DNA of 64,000 bases from Hepsetus odoe (Eukaryota > Chordata > Actinopteri > Characiformes > Hepsetidae): assembly GCA_017165825.1 (NCBI GenBank), contig CM029367.1, positions 30,304,705 through 30,368,704 on the forward strand. Reading direction: 5' to 3'. How positions within the stretch are numbered: position 1 is the stretch's first letter; each line of letters starts with the position of its first letter. Shown piece after piece: positions 23,546 to 35,675 of this stretch. The translations under genes and the position numbers were made by a program. The notes beneath the pieces are model-generated. The model ran no database searches. It was not told where the DNA came from and saw only the letters and a list, made by a program, of their open reading frames with translations.

Positions 23546-24604
23546 TACGACTAAACGATTGACTAATTAGTCACATGGTCTACATAATTGCTTCATTTCA
23601 TTTATATTAGTTTCCATTCCAAAAGGAATTTCTCTGGTCAAAAAAAAAAAAAAATGCAGCAGAAATGTAAATAATGGGATTTCTGTTTCTGGCTAATAAA
23701 TATCGTGTGAAGTTTAGAGTCACTGAAAAAAGGTGGACGTATTTTAGAGCTGGTCAAAGAGCTCGGAATAATGATTTGCATGCATGTTTTCCAAGTAAAA
23801 CCTCTACAAAACCTTAGGAGAGAAAATAAAATTGTGACCTACAACGGAAGTAAATGAAAAAAGGTATCGGTCCAAAAGTAATTCATTCGACTGGCCCAAA
23901 TACCCCTGCAGTTTTAAACCTCTACTGGCTTTTTCCGAATGAAAAAGCAAGTATAACACAGCAAATGTTTGATTTGCAAATGGAGATTTAGGTTTGTTGG
24001 TAATATCTGCACAGTAATGGTTCCGTGTTTGAAATGTGACACTAATTTGTGTAGAAATGCTTTAATCTGAGAGCGAAGCTGTTTTCCCAGCTTTGCAGGA
24101 AATAGCGAAATAAATCAGACAAGTTTGAGTGGCCTTTTGAAGGCCCAGTGAAGCTATTAAAGTTAGGCATGAAATGGGTTTACAGGTACTCTGTCATGCG
24201 TTTCATAAGGGCTGGAGGTGCAGCCTGGGGCAACCGCTCGGGTCACATCAGCCTCCAGCTTTTCCCTGCTACATTAATCGGGCTATCCGACTGAAATCTG
24301 CTGTGAAATTAGTCCGGCTAAATACAGATGCCTGAAAAACTGTTTGTGCAGAGTTTGGAGTACCAAAGTGAAGGTGTGTGTTTGAGTGTGTGTGTGTGTG
24401 GGTTGGGGGGTGTGGGTGTGTGGCAGAACGAGAGAGAGAGCTGAACTAGACGAACAAGAAAATAGATATAAAAATATAACGACGGCACTTTGGACTGAAG
24501 AAGAGTCTTTGCAAGGAGAGGATTTTTGGAAGGTCAGGGTCACAGGTTTTGTCTTTAGCTGAGACAGCAAAATCCATTCTGTTTGTTCTCATGATGTTAG
24601 ACTT
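23546..24604. other. unique sequence with simple repeats
   Basis: A poly-A run (23641-23654) and a GT/GGGTGT-rich stretch (24373-24422). The interval 24160-24310 looks non-repetitive. No exon recognised. Confidence 0.4.
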
Positions 24605-24690
24605 TTTGTGACCATTATTAGAAACGCCTCCGTTGTGGCTCTTCCTGGTGGTGCAACGATAAAAACTTTAGCCAGTGCTTAAGATCTTCA
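24605..24690 (+). repeat. fragment of the same dispersed repeat as at 43.6 kb
   Basis: ATTATTAGAAACGCCTCCGT followed by GGTGGTGCAACGAT parallels TAATTAGAAACGCATTGC and GCTGGTGCAAAGAC at 43668-43709. Class unknown. Confidence 0.4.
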
Positions 24691-24768
24691 TCTGTAGTCA
24701 ATGTCTGACTCCAGCTGCTACTCATAGCAGCACCACTGTCATCTCTGAGTCATATGACTGAGGATGGT

Positions 24769-24788
24769 CTATATATATATATATATAT
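24769..24788. repeat. (TA)n microsatellite
   Basis: About ten TA units. Confidence 0.9.
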
Positions 24789-24840
24789 GTTGGCACTCTG
24801 CACACATTACTGTTACTGTTATCGACTAATTGTTATTTTG

Positions 24841-25048
24841 GAGCGCAGCACACAGCGACACACAATGAAATGCTTCTTCTGTGTTTTACACTATGCAGCA
24901 GGGGGCAGCTACTGAAAGAGCCCTGGGAGCAGTGATGGGGACTGTGCCTTGCTCAAGGGTACCTTAGGGCAACCTACTGGTCTGGGATTCGAACCCATGA
25001 CCTTCTGATCCTGTTGCCCAGTCCCTAAACCCTAGCTACCACTGCCCC
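24841..25048 (-). mobile_element. SINE-A copy, 3' tip missing
   Basis: It starts inside the tail (GCAGCACACAGCGACACACA) and keeps the core CCTTGCTCAAGGGTACC, B box GGGATTCGAACCC and head. The head contains CCTAGCTACCACTGCCCC, with the A box changed. Confidence 0.9.
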
Positions 25049-25364
25049 AACAACTAGTACCTGTAACGGAGCCGACATATTCATTCATTCTTATACCGAC
25101 TCTAATAACAAGCATAACATTAAACATAACAAGCTCAGTATTTTAGCCAATATTCTTAAATTAGCAAGGCACTAACTGAGCTTCATGTCTTCTATAAATG
25201 TTGCATATTTACTTTCACTCACTCAAATAATTTAACCAGTAATACTAAAACCTTTATCATCTCCAAATTAGTCATATTCAGTTTCAGCCACTAGCTCGGA
25301 CTCCTCCAATCACCTGCTTCAATCGCTCCTTACACTTTGTAGGAAAATGAGACAATGTGTGCAC
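25049..25364. other. unique sequence
   Basis: AT-rich, nothing recognised. Confidence 0.4.
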
Positions 25365-25735
25365 TTCTTCATTGCAACGTGTCCAGCCTTAACACAAAGA
25401 GAGTTTGTAGAAGCTGCTTTAAAGTCAATATATGGCTTGGCCACCATTAATCTTCAGCACAGCCTGAACTCTCTGAGACATGCATTCCTGTCATTTTTCG
25501 TAAGTAGTCATGAGGAACAGTTCTCCAGTCTTCCTGCAGGACGTTCCAAAACTTTTCCGGACGTCAGCTGCCTTTTGTTTTCCATTCTCTGTGGAGATGA
25601 TGACACACTGCTTCTGAAACTGCTGAGGTATGGGGACTGTACTGAAGATGAGAGATAAAAACCTTGCCCTACAGGAAGTCTGGAGAGCTGTTCCTCAACC
25701 ATACATTAAAAACGACAAGACAGTCTGCTCTTTGG
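25365..25735 (-). mobile_element. Tc1-like transposon remnant (transposase C-terminal region)
   Basis: On the minus strand a stretch near 25550-25500 reads like the Tc1 pattern of a Trp-containing segment ending in a Trp-Arg-Thr-Val-Pro motif, followed by GAGAGTTCAGGCTGTGCTGA (25458-25477 reversed) and a Gly-Gly end. The unit GGAACAG(C/T)TCTCCAGACTTC occurs at both ends of the coding part, so it may have had a duplicated module like the 6.7 kb copy. No inverted ends seen. Confidence 0.6.
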
Positions 25736-26482
25736 AAGTGAAACTTCCACACTGTACATAGAGAGTTTGGGCCAATTGTGTTTTACCTCGACTACCAGCT
25801 ACTAAACGCTGCTGCATCACCAGAGATCAAACTCCTGTTATCTCCTAATGACAGGGCCAGCGTTCAGACACGTTTATGTATTTAGTGCTTCACCTGTGCC
25901 AGTTGTGTGCAGCAAGGATTGTGGATTTGCTAGAACGATGCAGGCTGTGTCCTAAAAAGAGGCATTAGAGTTGATTTTTCATTTTTTGGAATTCACTGCA
26001 TGCAAAAATAAAACACACTGTGAAGTGCAGGACATGGCCAAGCTTGAAAGAACTTTCCACTGTTGGGAGATCAACAAGCAATGTGTCTAATCAGAGATTA
26101 GAAACAGAATTTAATGCGAAACAATAAATAAAAATCTGCAGAAGAATGGAGTCCTAATCTCAGCGAAGCAGACCTGACTCAGGGCTTGTTCGTCTAATCT
26201 TTAAAAGGTATAGCATTACTTGTTCCACTGATTATAGCGCTTTGAAATTTGCTGGATTCAAATGTGAACATCGGTTCATGAAATATTTTACGCCAACAGT
26301 TATTTGGGGGAAAAATACTTTATATTCAAATAAAAACACATTTGAACAATTTCAAAAAATCATACAAAAAAAATAGAATGAAGTAACAATTAAGTAAAGA
26401 ATGAATTATCAAAAAACAGACTTGAGATTTAGAAGAATACAGCAATTAAGAGTAATGTAGAAGCAGAAACAGCTGATTGATA
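25736..26482. other. unique sequence
   Basis: AT-rich, no recognised feature. Confidence 0.4.
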
Positions 26483-26673
26483 GATTGGAATGGAGGTTGT
26501 GAGTTCGAATCCCAGATCAGATGGTTGCTCTGAGGTACCCTTAAGCAAGGTACCGTCCCCATCATTAATCCCCGGCACTGAATATAGCTGTCCCCTGCTA
26601 CACAGTGTGCATGGGTGAAAAGGGGTGTTTGCATTTTGTTGTGTTTCACAATGACAGTCACTTTCACTTTCAC
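26483..26673 (+). mobile_element. SINE-A copy, 5' head missing
   Basis: The A-box part of the head is lost. It starts just before the B box GAGTTCGAATCCC (26501-26513). The core ACCCTTAAGCAAGGTACC carries one change, and the tail CAGTCACTTTCACTTTCAC is complete. Confidence 0.9.
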
Positions 26674-28410
26674 TATATTTCATAGTAGCTGTACCTTTTT
26701 AGCTGCAGCAAGAATTAAAACTGACAAAGCATTACTGAAACTGTAATATACAAAATAACTGAGCTAATACGAAGACAGGCTTTTATCAAGCAAAGGAGAA
26801 TGTTTATGAGACTGTGAGTGTTTATTGAGTATTTTACAACAGCTTCAAACATGCAATCGGACCCACCCACCCATCATATATACATGCACCTGTTAGTGGT
26901 GCTGTTCGTGCTGTTTGTGGTTCTACAGAATTGAAAATAATCATCTTCTAGTGAGTTATTAACAGTAAAACCATGGAACAAAAATGATAACACCTTATAT
27001 ACCGTACCCTAATGTCTACAGATCTTTGAAACAGATGGAGGGTATGGTCCTACGTGCACATGATCAATAAATAAACCCATCATAGTTTGTTTTTGTTGCA
27101 GTTTGTATTTTATTTTTACATTTTTTGGTACAACTTTTCCAACACAACGTTCTCCCTGCCTTTTTCTACCATTTTCTTAGCTTGTTGCTATATTTTAAAT
27201 TTTTTTTCTTTTTTTATTTCGTGTAAGATACACGCTCCGATGAAGCCTATTTTGTCCACTAATATAGATAAAAAACACTGGACTGTTTTATAAATTTGTA
27301 AAAAGTCATTTCGATCGTGATGTTAAATTTGACAGCCCTAATGTAGGAAGCTGATCTGATGCATTTATCTGATGTTCGTGGATTTGTTTGAGTACCAAAT
27401 GAGTATCGAATTTCTCTCGTGAAAGAGGATTTGAGTAAAAGTGTTGTTTTTTCAGAGGGAACGCTGCACCAGATTAATCCGCATCATTTTGCATCGGGAC
27501 ATGGTGTTAAACATTGATGCTGGTGTCAAAAGAAGCCATTTGGCTTGTGAATGTCACGCCAGTGCGTCTCCACTACGGAAGCTCCACTTCCGTGGGGCTT
27601 TGAGTTTTTCCATTGCAGGTTAAAGATGGTGCAGCTACCTGTCGGTTCTGCTCTGAGTTGGAGTGCGTAAGCTTTGTATTTTCTGAAAGCTTGAGAGTAA
27701 AAGGAGGTTCAGAGCTTTAAAAACCAATCCGTCGCTCTCCGTCTCTCAGAAACACACACGGAATGCATCAGTTATGGATGATTCGGCTTCTCTTGCTGTG
27801 TTTTGGAGAAATATTCATCACGCGCACAGGACAACATGAAACGGGAGTGTGTCTACTTTGTCACTCGCATTAATATTCATCAGCTGGGTGGTGCTTTATA
27901 GACTCAGACCAGACATGCCACTTTAACTCTTCATCACACACCGTCCCAGTCCAACGTCCCTAATGCATAAAAGATACACGTAGCTCTTATCTTCAATGGA
28001 ACAAATATTGCTGTCAAACAGGGGGACGTCTGTTAAACAGCACAGCCATGCAAAACGAGGCCAGGTTGTCAAAAAAAAAAAAAAAAGGAAAAAAACTACC
28101 CACCATGCTCCTGTTTTCAGAGTAGGGTTGTCACAATAACACAAATTGAGTTGGCTTTGAGTTTCATGTTGAGTGTAGAACTGAAACTATAATTCAACAT
28201 ATCGATGCTGATAATGTCAGCAATGACAAATATATCAGTTACTAAACAATCCTGGGCAATGTTACAACTTATTTGAACAAGCAAAAGAAAAAGAAAAAAT
28301 ATTGTTGAACTCAAAAAGAAGTCAAGTCTGGGAGCATCATCTTAAAACAGATGGTAATATATGCAAATGTTCCATTTAGGCAGGGCTGTAGACACTCATT
28401 CACTCACTGA
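26674..28410. other. unique sequence
   Basis: No repeats recognised apart from a poly-A run (28071-28086). TTAATATTCATCAGC near 27871 resembles a motif at 13445. Several short frames, none convincing. Confidence 0.4.
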
Positions 28411-28543
28411 GGTCAGCGGTGTCCTAGGGTTTAGGGACGAGGCCCCAGGATCAGAAGGTCATGGGATCAAATCCCAGACCAGTAGGTTGCCCTGAGGTAG
28501 CCCTGAGCAAGGTACTGTCCCCATCACTGCCCCCTGCTGCACG
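28411..28543 (+). mobile_element. SINE-A copy, short variant
   Basis: Head GGTCAGCGGTGTCCTAGGG, B box GGGATCAAATCCC, core altered to GCCCTGAGCAAGGTACTG. The sequence goes directly from CATCACTGCC to CCCTGCTGCACG, skipping the CCCGGGCGCTTTCAATAGC part, and then ends. The SINE-A that is split at 39.4 kb may have the same internal skip. Confidence 0.85.
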
Positions 28544-29689
28544 ACCGACACATTAGTAGCAGTCTTTTGGTTTGGGCCATGTCGGTTTCATTTCTCAGAT
28601 TCAGAACATTTCAGGCCCAGCTGAAGTTTTAGTTCCAGTGTGTATCCAATCAGAATGGATGAGCCGCTGTAGAACTAGCAGTTTGCAAATATCCCTCCAC
28701 AAAAGACTGGATGTTCAGTAACGACAACAAGGGCGAAGCCCTAATCTGCCTGACCTTTTGTACCTGATCTAATTATCATCACTTTCATCGTTATTGAAGT
28801 ATTCAGCTGCAAAACTGAACAGAATATGAATAATTAATCTGGAGAAACGCTCCTCATTATACGAGAAAATCAGGACCTTTGGAAACAAATTATGAAGAGA
28901 CAAACAAAGTAGACTTAAGAATAATAGGTCAGATCAGAGCAGCTTCAAAAATGGGTCTTTTATTAAGAAAGCATTGTTCCACATCTGATAGACGTTATTG
29001 AAACAGTTCTATTGCTGTGATTTTCTATGCGAGAAAGCAGTCGTGTCATATTTTGCTCACTTTTTAACACTGACAGCACTACATTTTTTTTCTGAGCACA
29101 GTAACAACCATCTTGGCAGGAGTAAATCTGTAGTAATGCCACAGACGGCATCAGGCAAGCCTTGTGTGCCCAGACTGCCTGAATAGTAAAATGATTTCAT
29201 GTCTTAAAATGTTTTTTCTTTTCATTTTGTTCTTCCTTGCTCATGAATTCGCCCACAGCAGCTTTACTCGACTTGTCTGAAGCCACACAGCGGTGTCGAA
29301 GGTCTAACCTTCCTGTCAAAGCATCAAAATTTTTGAGTCACATGTTTCTAAGATCAATTATTCTTCAGTTATGCTCCTTGGCTTTAAAATGATAACTTCA
29401 CGCCTTGGAAGGTGATCTGGCAGCGTGTGAGTGTCAGTTGAGTTATACAGAGTCCTAGACTGTTTCGCAAAATGATGGAAATTGGAAATAGGGAAACAGA
29501 CATGTCAATCAAACTAAATTACCATCTGAAAAAAGGGGACATGGTCCTGGGCCCAGTTCCCAAAGCCATTATACTGATCCAATGATCTTTACCATTAGAC
29601 AGAGTGATACGCAGCTGGTCCTGGTGAATTGATAAGTCTAGGGTATACATCTATTCCACAATGTCATATTAGTCTCTAAAGTGAAATTT
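28544..29689. other. unique sequence
   Basis: No feature recognised. The short frames near 29000 have no domain. Confidence 0.4.
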
Positions 29690-30035
29690 TCCGAGCTAAC
29701 TAGGAAACACGGAAGGAAAACCTTCTTCTCAATGATGTGTCTTGAAGGTCAGAAGGATAAAAAATGTTCATGTTCATTTAAAAGTACCCGCAAAGGTACA
29801 ACCTGGTCTTTGAAGTTACATTTTGTACATTTAATGTGCCTTACCCAGGAGAAAGAGGCGGGTTGTACCTTTTCCTAATGTTTTAAAGAACAATAAAATA
29901 AAGCCCAAAGTCTGTCCACCTTAAAAAAATATACCTGCAGTGGAATATGGTGGTATTATGTCCTCTAAAAAGGTACTGACATTATCCCCCATACCACCCC
30001 AGAGACAGTTGGGTTCCTTTTTCTGAGAGTGTGGA
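29690..30035. repeat. unclassified dispersed repeat, GGTAC-rich
   Basis: It carries AAAAGTACCCGCAAAGGTAC and GGTTGTACCTTTTCC as imperfect inverted pieces and ends CTTTTTCTGAGAGTGT (30017-30032). The same end, TTTTTTCTGAGAGTG, occurs at 55268-55282. It may be a non-autonomous DNA element with diverged termini. Confidence 0.4.
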
Positions 30036-30110
30036 AGATACATTTTAAAAAGGATAACTGCTTTATCCATGGTTGTGTTTTGAATGTGGTTTCACTGGCC
30101 ACTTATCTGC

Positions 30111-30570
30111 AGGCTGGGCGACATGGTGGTGCAGTGGGTAGCTCTGTTGCCTTGCAATGAAAAGGTCCTGGGTTCAACTGCTAGATGGTGTGGTCCGGGT
30201 GCCTTCTGTGCGGAGTTTGCATGTTCTCCCCACGTGTGTTTCCTCCCACCATTCAAAAACATGCAAGTCATGTGGACTGCAGATACTAAATTGTCCCTCT
30301 TTGTGCCTTTCTAGACTCAGAAAATGTCTAAGCTCAGAAAGTTTCACTCTAGGTTCTAATGTGGCATTGCTGTAAGAGGAGATGGGACATTTAAAGGCTT
30401 CGTTTTGATCAAAATGCCCCTTTAAAGCTCAGATCAACACGAGGAAACCAAATATTATGCAGATCTATTGCGATTGTGTGACCTTGCGACCTGTCCAGGG
30501 TGTTTCCCCGTCTTTCACCCCACCTGCGACCCTAATTAGGACAAGCAGTTAAGAAAATGAGTGAGTGAGA
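30111..30570 (+). mobile_element. SINE-B copy, interrupted
   Basis: The 5' part (30111-30299) starts GCAGGCTGGGCGACATGGTG, has B box GGGTTCAACTGC and contains CATGTTCTCCCC and TTTCCTCCCACC. The 3' part (30473-30570) is CGACCTGTCCAGGGTGTTTC, then GGACAAGCAGTTAAGAAAAT and a GAGTGAGTGAGAG end. About 170 bp between them are unrelated or very diverged and include an imperfect palindrome around 30390-30427. Confidence 0.8.
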
Positions 30571-31284
30571 GCTGCAGACTGAGAATAGTTTTGAATTTAT
30601 TTCACCTTCTTCAACACTCATTAGCTCAAACGTGTCCAGTTGAAGTCCAGTCCTCTATGCGGTTCCCCGGCAGCATGGTGACCAGCCCTACAGTTGTGGG
30701 AGATATTTTACAGAGCTGTGGCAGTTTTGAAGAAAAAAAAAAAAGTAGAAAAACAAGGTCTGTACACACTTCATCTGATTCTAGCATGGAATCACAGAAG
30801 AACCAGCAGCGTTATGATTGCAAGCTCTGTCTCCTGAGGAGGAGGAACATATGTAGACTGAGATTGAGTCTGCTGCAACATGCTTTGCAGCAGGAACTCT
30901 TTCGGTGTTTACAGCCTAATCCACATGCACTATGAAGAAGTAACACTACTCACAAATCATAAAGCTCCTCTAAGAAAAGCAAAGCTTTATATGCTCTATG
31001 GATGATGTGTAGCATGATGTCCTCTTCAGCTAAGCTTTAAATTATTCGTGAATAAATGGGCTGGATTTAGATAAGTGGATCTCAAAGCGATATGTAAAGA
31101 CCCCCAGGCATTCCTGGAATTTGCTTCAATCTGACATGAAACATAGAAATAGAGCAAAGGGGGGGGTTGACTGGGGTCACTGATGATTGGACTGGATGAT
31201 GATTGATTCAGATACTTCAGTACACATAAAGGCCAAATTGTAGCTCCACCTTGCTGGTGTCCAGTTAGAGACTGTGGCCCCTCT
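30571..31284. other. unique sequence
   Basis: The frame at 30561-30935 (124 codons) has no domain and crosses a poly-A tract, so I do not call it a gene. Nothing else recognised. Confidence 0.4.
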
Positions 31285-31506
31285 GAAAGTGAAAGTGACA
31301 ATTTTTAATTGTAGGCACAGCACACAATGAACCACAATGAAATTCATCCCCGCACACACAGCAGGGGGGGCAGACATGTCCAGCACCCGGGTAGCAGTGA
31401 TGGAGAAGGTTACTTGCTCAAGGGTAACTCAGGGCAACCTATTGATCTGAGATTCGAACCCACAACCCTCCAATCCTGGGGCCTCGTCCTCAACCATTGC
31501 TGCCCC
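31285..31506 (-). mobile_element. SINE-A copy
   Basis: 3' end GAAAGTGAAAGTGAC at left, B box GAGATTCGAACCC in plus view. The core is degraded to GGTTACTTGCTCAAGGGTAA. The head is shortened to CAACCATTGCTGCCCC, so the A box is lost. Confidence 0.9.
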
Positions 31507-32375
31507 AGTGTTAGCCATTATCTGTCCCTTCCTTTTTCTGGTTCCTGAGATGCTGGATATTGTTGGATGATGGATGTCAACATATAAGATGGACGTATAG
31601 CTCTACACCGATTATTAATGATTTAGTCCACTGAGGAAGAGCTCAACAAGAAATAATATTTATTTGTTTGTGGTTGCTTTTTCTCATGGCCATTAACAAA
31701 CAGTGTTGTAGAATTGACAAAGCACTGGCAAAGATGTCCAAGTGACTTATGAATGGATTTTTTTTTCTCTAACATCTATTCCGTACTGCAGACTGCCTGA
31801 TTTCCCAGTAGCAATGTTGTGTTAAGATCATTGGAGGTGTTAGAAAGAGTGCTTAAAGCAAAACCCACTCACCCATCTCAGAGTGATCTTTGTGCTTGAG
31901 TGATTTCAGGAAACTCACAGCAGGTCTATAATCTTGCCTTGTGGTGTACCACCACACTACCATACTGCAAAGGACTTCCTCAGGCATCTGGACCACAGCG
32001 CTGGTCCCTGGAGTAATGCAGTAATAAATAGGTTTAAATGCCCGCTGCTGGGGAGCTCCTTGGAGGCCGAACCCCATCAGAGACTGGGCAGCACCTGCAG
32101 AGACACACGCTCTCCTCCCGTCCCACTGAGACTCACACTCAAATGCTGCTTTATAGGAAATCGATGAAGACAGCAGAGCTCAGCACAGAACAGGGAAAGA
32201 GCTTTCTCACTGCCTGCCTGTAATGTGGGTTTAGGTAACACTTACAGTATGAATCTGAGTCCATTTTAACTCTATATAAATTACTCTTTTGTATACATTA
32301 GGCAAGCATCCAAAAGGAAAGGATGATTATAGTGCCACTACACCCTGAGAAGATCCCCAACAAGACAGCAACAAA
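31507..32375. other. unique sequence
   Basis: No feature recognised. Confidence 0.4.
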
Positions 32376-32616
32376 AAGTGAAAGGGACTATTTGTCATTG
32401 TGAAACATAGCACACAGAGAAACACGATGAAATGCACCCTCTGTATTTAACCCACACACACTATGCAGCAGGAGGCAGCCTTATCCAGCACCTGGAGAGC
32501 AGTGATGGGGACGGTACTATGCTCAAGGGCACCTCAGGGCAACCTCCTGGTCTGGGATTCGAACTCATGACCTTCTAATTCTAGGTCCTGGTCTCTAAAA
32601 CTAGATCACCTCTGCC
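32376..32616 (-). mobile_element. SINE-A copy, near full length but diverged
   Basis: AAGTGAAAGGGACTATTTG at left is the 3' end. The core is CTATGCTCAAGGGCACCTC. B box GGGATTCGAACTC. Head AACTAGATCACCTCTGCC is mutated in the A box. Confidence 0.9.
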
Positions 32617-34043
32617 AAGTCATGTCATCTTAAAAGTTATGTCATATTCCGTCTGCTATGAATTTACAACTAACAGCACTGTTGTCGAGGATACACTTCT
32701 ACTGCACACCAGGCCATCAAGACCAAGATGATCCAGAAAACAAAAAGCATGCTTCAGCTTAGGACACAACAAGATTTTTTAGCTTTGCTTGTGCTCGTTA
32801 TACTCATTCTTGCCATCACAACATATAATATGTTTTGATTTTTCCTCGACAAATGTTAAAACATCAATTGACAATTGCAAGATGACAAAGGGGTTCCATA
32901 AAAGGATTTGTCTTGAAAATAAATTACGTCTGTTTGTCTTAAACCTCTATCGTGAAAATGAGTGCAGATAAGAGAGACACAACAGAGGGATACATGAATA
33001 CAAATTAGCAATTTTATTTAATAACACTTCTAAGCACTGCAAGACTACTTGACAAGGACAATACATGACTGCTTTCATCTCAGAGGGAAAAAAAAACACG
33101 CCAAACAACCTTACGCCTTACACATCGACAGAAAACCAACATTGTGTTTAGAGTGCAATTAAATGATCGTTTCAGTTCACACTATGCATATAAAACACTG
33201 CAGAAACAGTCAGGAACTTGTCAAGAACATGTAACCTCTACTGAAATTTTCAGGGAGAATTATTACGGACTATTCACTGAACATACGTTGTCCAACTTCT
33301 TGCAATATTACAAAGCTTGAGCTTCACACTTTCTATCTTCTTCCTCATTTGGCTGCTCCTGTTTTGGGGAGACCAGAGCGAATCATTTGTTTCCTTTTCT
33401 TCCTCTTCTCTGCATCATCCTCCTTCAAACCTGCATGTCTTATCTCACCACAAGAGCTTTACACTTTCTATAGGTCTGATTAAAAAAAAAGAAATACACA
33501 ATACTTTCCATTCTAGCAAGTCTGCTACTGGTGCAGCAGTGAATAACCAATGAGAACACCATACCTCTACAGCCAGATGATCCCAGATGATGGAACTCCC
33601 ATCACACAGATGTTTACTTGTTTTACAGAATCAAAGTAACTTAAGTGAGAAACAGCATCTAATTTAAAGTGCAGTGGAAGCTGAGGAGTAAACCTTAGGT
33701 TTTAAACAGTTTAAGAGTAAAAAGATATTAGAATGTTAGGAGAGGAGATGTTCTCGAAGGAGAAGAAAAAAGAGCTTCTTGAAGATGTCCTGTGCTGATA
33801 ATATTTGGAGGCTCATTCTACAATCAAGAACCCAACAACGTGAGCAGTATGGCCGATATTGCCTTGTGTGAAGGGAAGTTGATATCAGAAAGTGCTCTTT
33901 AGAGGAAAAGAGTGAAGGAGAAACCTGTATGATGGAGTTGAAATAACTGGGAGCAGATTTAGTCACACTGTAGGCCAGCAATAGTGACTTGAATTTGATT
34001 CAGATAACTGTAGGTAGCCGGTGGAGTTGGAGACGAAGTTAGA
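32617..34043. other. unique sequence
   Basis: AT-rich, no repeat or exon recognised. Confidence 0.4.
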
Positions 34044-34230
34044 GGAGGGAGGTCGCGTTGGTTTAAACATGTTCAGAAGAGAGTCGAGGATTGAATTGGG
34101 TGAAGGATGTTGAAGATGGAAAGAGGAAGGATAAAGAGGAGGTTAATGGATGCGGTGAGAGAGGACATTCTGGCAGTTGGTTTGAAGGAGTAAGATGCAG
34201 AGGAGAAATGGAGATGGTTGATCCCTAAAG
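34044..34230 (+). mobile_element. LINE 3' fragment, strongly decayed
   Basis: GGTTTAAACATGTTCAGAAG, then GATGTTGAAGATGGAAAGAG and AGAGGACATTCTGGCAGTTG follow the same order as the last coding part of the LINE copies at 42.8 and 55.4 kb. Frameshifts and substitutions are many. Confidence 0.7.
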
Positions 34231-34754
34231 CCTTGATTGAACACCAGGCATGTCACTCTGGATCATCTGAAGGGGCTTCACTTGAAACTTGCTATCAGAG
34301 CATTTCAGTAAAGAAGGTCAAATGAGTCTCTATCAAGGGCTGGGTGGCATACAGAGTCAGGTAAGGCTGCTTTTTCTCATGTTGTGAAGAATCATGACCT
34401 AGACCCAGACGCAACATTGTCAAAGAAGGACAATTGATTATTGATCACCAGGTTTCTCACAACCTTGGCAGGGGAATAAGATAAAGAGGCTGACAGCCTT
34501 GGAATGCCAGTGGTGTGGTCTTGTGGTCATGAGGAGAAAATCATAGAAATAGCAGAAATAGAAATTTTAACAAATAAACAGCTCCATCTGGTCCAACAGT
34601 AATTTGACTGCTGTGAAGCTTTGCTGGAGATGAATTACACCAACATATTGCATATTGTCTATTTTTAAGCTTCCTTCATTTAAGATTTTCAAAGCAGTGT
34701 AATCCAGTGTGTGCTTATTTTTAATTCTCTCTGTATTTATTTACTTCCTAGTCG
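34231..34754. other. unique sequence
   Basis: No feature recognised. Confidence 0.4.
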
Positions 34755-34998
34755 AGGAGGCCTGGGCCCTTCCTGTTTGGAGTATGTTCTCCCTGTGTTT
34801 GTGTGGGTTTCCTCCAGGAGCTCCGGTGTCCTCCATCCTCTGAAGTCAGACAGATTGGAGATGCTTCCAGGTGTGTATTTTCCTGGTGTGGCTTGAGAAG
34901 GACTGGCAACCTGTCAAGGGTTTAGGCTCCAGCTTACACCCCACCACCTTGGTTTTGAAAAACTAGTTAGCTAGCCATCTTGCTGGATGGATGGAGGG
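34755..34998 (+). mobile_element. SINE-B copy, head missing
   Basis: GTATGTTCTCCCTGTGTTTG, GGGTTTCCTCCAGGAGCTCC and GACTGGCAACCTGTCAAGGG are the body of SINE-B. It ends GGATGGATGGAGGGA. The tRNA-like head is replaced by unrelated sequence. Confidence 0.65.
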
Positions 34999-35675
34999 AT
35001 TTTTTCAAACGCATTGGTTTTTATTTTTTATTTTTGCTTGAGAATTCAACGCATATTTTGCAGTGCTGCTTAGGAAGGCTGCACAATTAAAGCACCTCTT
35101 TGTCTCAGTTATTCTTCCAGTCACTGCCACACACACCTTTGACCAACAGATTAATGACTGTGAAAATGCAATTTTTAATAAAAGCAAAAACGGGTTACAT
35201 TTAATGACTCTCTGAAGATTCACTCAACTGTCAAAGGAACACAAGAGCAGGAATAAGGTTCAAAAGGTCACCTTAAAAATTCTTCATTTTCTCTCACTGG
35301 ACCAGCCAGGAAGGTCTGTGGGAGGAAATTGATCATTCATATATTCTGAATCTTTCTATATTTTCCTGCTTGGGTTTCACTGCCAGGTTGGCTGTTCGGC
35401 TGGTTATCCTGCACTGTGGGTTATGGAGTCAACAGTGCAGAATTAAGTAAAGTCTAGCCATCCATAAACATGTCTCATTAACATTCAACCTCAATCTTGT
35501 AATTTGTTTGGACAGACAAATCTTCTCTCGAGACCAGAGTGTATAAATGTTGTCCTGAAGAAAAGTGCTTGGACACACAACAAGCCGAATGTACATGGAA
35601 CAATGAATTATAAGGTGCCTTAAACCCAGTCCCTGTTGACCGAGATTAAGGCTAGAAAACAAACTGGATATAATA
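34999..35675. other. unique sequence
   Basis: No feature recognised. Confidence 0.4.
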
